A model generated the notes under the pieces. That model made no database searches, was not told where the DNA came from, and saw nothing but the letters and a program-made list of their open reading frames with translations. This document shows, one piece after another, positions 4,037 through 5,688 of a stretch of 5,688 nucleotides of DNA (the first letter of the stretch is position 1; each line of letters begins with the position of its first letter). Made by a program: the position numbers and the translations under genes. Source of the DNA: Synechococcales cyanobacterium PMM_0003 (GTDB lineage Bacteria; Cyanobacteriota; Cyanobacteriia; Pseudanabaenales; Pseudanabaenaceae); contig CASBRC010000249.1 in the NCBI GenBank assembly GCA_949128015.1, forward strand, positions 1 to 5,688, written 5' to 3'.

Positions 4037-5650
4037 ATGCCATCCCCAAAAACTCTAGCTCTCGGCGGTTTATTTGGCGGCATTCTCTGCTGCGGATTGG
4101 CGATCGGCATCATCCCCGCAAATCGCTATCTCCATCTCCGGCAAGGACTCGGTGCCGCTGGATTGTGGATTCTGTTTGGCGGATATACCGCAGCGCAGCG
4201 CTCAATCAAGGAACAAATTGCGATCGACAAACAGATTGCGGAATACGAGCAACAGCAAAAATTAATTAGGGAAGCCACACAGCCGGCAATGCTGGAAGAA
4301 GCTAAAAATAATGCTGTTGTGGCTGCGGAATATCGCCAGCAATTACACAGTCTTGATGCGGGTGCAGCCTTTGCTTTTGTGGCGAATGAAAATCATCCGG
4401 CGTGGGCACAACAGCAAATTGAAGCTGCTGAATCTCACCCTTTTACTGAGGATGATGACGAATTACCAGCACTAGACAAATTGGATGAGTTGGCTGTACT
4501 CAAGCCCGCTGATGAGAAAAAATCTTTGGCTGGTGTGGAATTGCCGATCGCACCTAATCTCGGAGTCAAATTTTTCAACTGGAGACGGTTCAAAAAAGAG
4601 TCCAAACTTTTCCCTCATATTCGCGCAGTGGGTGCTACTGGAATTGGGAAAACTTGTCTGATTGATTGGCTTTTAGACGTTTTCCCGGCGGGGAAAACTC
4701 AGGTAATTACGGTGAAGCGCCGGGTTAATCAGTGGCAAGGATTGAAAGTTATCGGCGTACCTGAAGATTTTGATGGGATTCGATCGGCATTAGAAGATTT
4801 GCAATCTTTGAGAAAGCGCCGTACCGAGAAAATGGCAGAAGGAAGAGATTCGCCAGTTTTAAATGTAGCGGTGGACGAGTGGCGAGTAATTTCCAAAAAT
4901 ATCAAAGCCACGGTCGATCGCACTACCAAGGAAATCAAATCACCATCAGCCAAAGAAATAATGGGAAACATGATCACTCTGGCTCGCGAAGTCAACATCA
5001 GAATGCTCGTCATGGCTCAAGGTCGTCAAGTTGAAACGTGGGGGCTTGAAGGTGAATCGGATTTAGCAGAATGTTTTTGCTCAATTTATCTGGGCAAGTT
5101 TGCAGTGCAGGAATGCGAGACTAATCGCAATCGCCATCCTGCCGATTCTCAGGCTTTTGAGCAATACCAGGCAGTGCGGGATTACTTGGAATCGATCGGC
5201 TCCAGGGCTGCTTGGATATCTGGCGCTGATGGTGAATTCCCGGCAATTGTACCCGATTTAAGTCAATGGAAACGTGGCAAAAAAGACGACGTGAAACCGC
5301 CGACTCAGCCTCAAATTGAATCCAGCGCTGGTACGCAGGATTTGCCCGCCGAATTGCTCGATCGAGCTAGACAAAGACTTCAAACTAACTTCGATTCGAC
5401 TGAACCGAATGAACCGGCTGAACCAGCTAGTGAACCGCTGAACCTCAACCTAGTCAACGACTCCATCGACCTTGAACCGAAGTTCACAATTTACAATTTG
5501 AGCGCTGATATGGCTTTAAACCTTGTAGGAAAGTTCCGAACTGAACTGAACCAAACTCAGATTATCGAAAAACTTTGGGACTGTAAGAAAGGTGGGACTG
5601 AAGCATGGAAAAAAGCAAGACAAGAATTTAAAGACCTAACAGGAGAATAG
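4037..5650 (+). CDS. Membrane-anchored FtsK/HerA-type P-loop ATPase, putative DNA translocase
   Basis: GGAGG (4023-4027) lies 9 nt before ATG 4037. Two hydrophobic helices (about 7-28 and 37-53) anchor the N-terminus. A Gln/Glu-rich probable coiled coil (55-110) and acidic linker (147-160) follow. The motor core has Walker A G-A-T-G-I-G-K-T at 199-206 (Lys205), Walker B N-V-A-V-D-E at 276-281 and a strand ending in Gln328 (M-L-V-M-A-Q), the order found in the FtsK/HerA superfamily and in TraD/VirD4-type coupling proteins. An E-P repeat linker (456-467) leads to a helical tail (about 500-534, with I-I-E-K-L-W and K-K-G-G) resembling a winged helix. ATP-driven DNA movement at the membrane is the likely role. 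The precise family (TraB-like, coupling protein, packaging motor) is open; a Zot-type phage ATPase fits less well because its membrane segment is C-terminal. Confidence 0.8.
   Translation: MPSPKTLALGGLFGGILCCGLAIGIIPANRYLHLRQGLGAAGLWILFGGYTAAQRSIKEQIAIDKQIAEYEQQQKLIREATQPAMLEEAKNNAVVAAEYRQQLHSLDAGAAFAFVANENHPAWAQQQIEAAESHPFTEDDDELPALDKLDELAVLKPADEKKSLAGVELPIAPNLGVKFFNWRRFKKESKLFPHIRAVGATGIGKTCLIDWLLDVFPAGKTQVITVKRRVNQWQGLKVIGVPEDFDGIRSALEDLQSLRKRRTEKMAEGRDSPVLNVAVDEWRVISKNIKATVDRTTKEIKSPSAKEIMGNMITLAREVNIRMLVMAQGRQVETWGLEGESDLAECFCSIYLGKFAVQECETNRNRHPADSQAFEQYQAVRDYLESIGSRAAWISGADGEFPAIVPDLSQWKRGKKDDVKPPTQPQIESSAGTQDLPAELLDRARQRLQTNFDSTEPNEPAEPASEPLNLNLVNDSIDLEPKFTIYNLSADMALNLVGKFRTELNQTQIIEKLWDCKKGGTEAWKKARQEFKDLTGE
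5401..5444 (+). repeat. TGAACC micro-repeat encoding an E-P linker
   Basis: TGAACC occurs five times, starting at 5401, 5410, 5419, 5431 and 5439. The first four are in register with the codons and give E-P-N-E-P-A-E-P-A-S-E-P in the ATPase; the fifth is out of register. It looks like a slippage-expanded interdomain linker. Confidence 0.6.
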
Positions 5651-5655
5651 AAAAT

Positions 5656-5688
5656 ATGAAACTATTTTGGCAAAACGACAAAGAGAAA
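5656..5688 (+). CDS. Start of a further gene in the operon (3' end outside the window)
   Basis: AGGAG (5641-5645), inside the end of the ATPase gene, is 10 nt before ATG 5656, which lies 5 nt after the ATPase stop. Only 11 codons are visible (M-K-L-F-W-Q-N-D-K-E-K), polar after a short hydrophobic start and too few to assign a function. The spacing shows that the transcription unit continues past the window. Confidence 0.55.
   Translation, partial: MKLFWQNDKEK

Noticed and set aside
3820..4269. 149-codon + strand frame spanning two genes
   Set aside because: It is very rich in Arg, Ser and Cys and overlaps the well-supported membrane-protein and ATPase genes in another frame.
4037..5650. 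Zot/pI-type filamentous phage assembly ATPase
   Set aside because: Membrane helices are N-terminal and the core order matches FtsK/HerA motors; no coat, pIII-like or Rep gene is visible to support an inovirus.

Overview
The window looks like accessory DNA from a filamentous-type cyanobacterium, probably a plasmid or an integrated mobile element. Two perfect HIP1 palindromes (GCGATCGC, 1126-1133 and 3998-4005) and many 7-of-8 variants point to cyanobacteria. All supported genes lie on the + strand and are packed head to tail with 1-4 nt start/stop overlaps or gaps under 12 nt. No gene can be named with certainty. Only one product, the 537-residue P-loop ATPase, has a recognisable biochemical class. 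There is no tRNA, rRNA, CRISPR array or recognisable insertion sequence.

Left part (1-1470, about 50% G+C). The tail of an unknown gene (1-243) is coupled by an ATGA overlap to a 61-residue gene (240-425). The only real intergenic gap (426-539) holds a large inverted repeat and four 11-bp direct repeats of the type TAGCYAACMAA, three of them in perfect tandem. This is the best candidate for a replication origin, operator or transfer site. Two genes follow (540-887 and 856-1470), and their products share an N-terminal motif (R-x-x-L-G-x-P-x-x-P), so they look like diverged paralogues.

Middle part (1471-2846, noticeably more A+T rich). The reading frame one base behind the 856-1470 gene is open until 1652, has no usable early start codon, and is entered at an in-phase slippery heptamer (CCCAAAG, 1398-1404). 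A programmed -1 frameshift, or a frameshift mutation, would extend that protein to 265 residues. Its stop overlaps (ATGA) an unlisted 40-codon membrane-peptide gene (1649-1771), which in turn overlaps (GTGA) the next gene (1768-1956). Three more small genes follow, two of them with membrane segments.

Right part (2856-5688). A 259-residue helical soluble protein, a 132-residue multi-spanning membrane protein and a FtsK/HerA-type ATPase (4037-5650) with two N-terminal membrane helices and a helix-turn-helix-like tail are followed by the start of another gene at 5656. The whole reads as one long transcription unit. My working hypothesis is a compact membrane-anchored DNA translocation module (motor plus several small membrane partners), similar in layout, though not demonstrably homologous, to the TraB/Spd modules of actinobacterial plasmids. 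The repeat cluster at 434-536 would be a candidate cis-acting DNA site.
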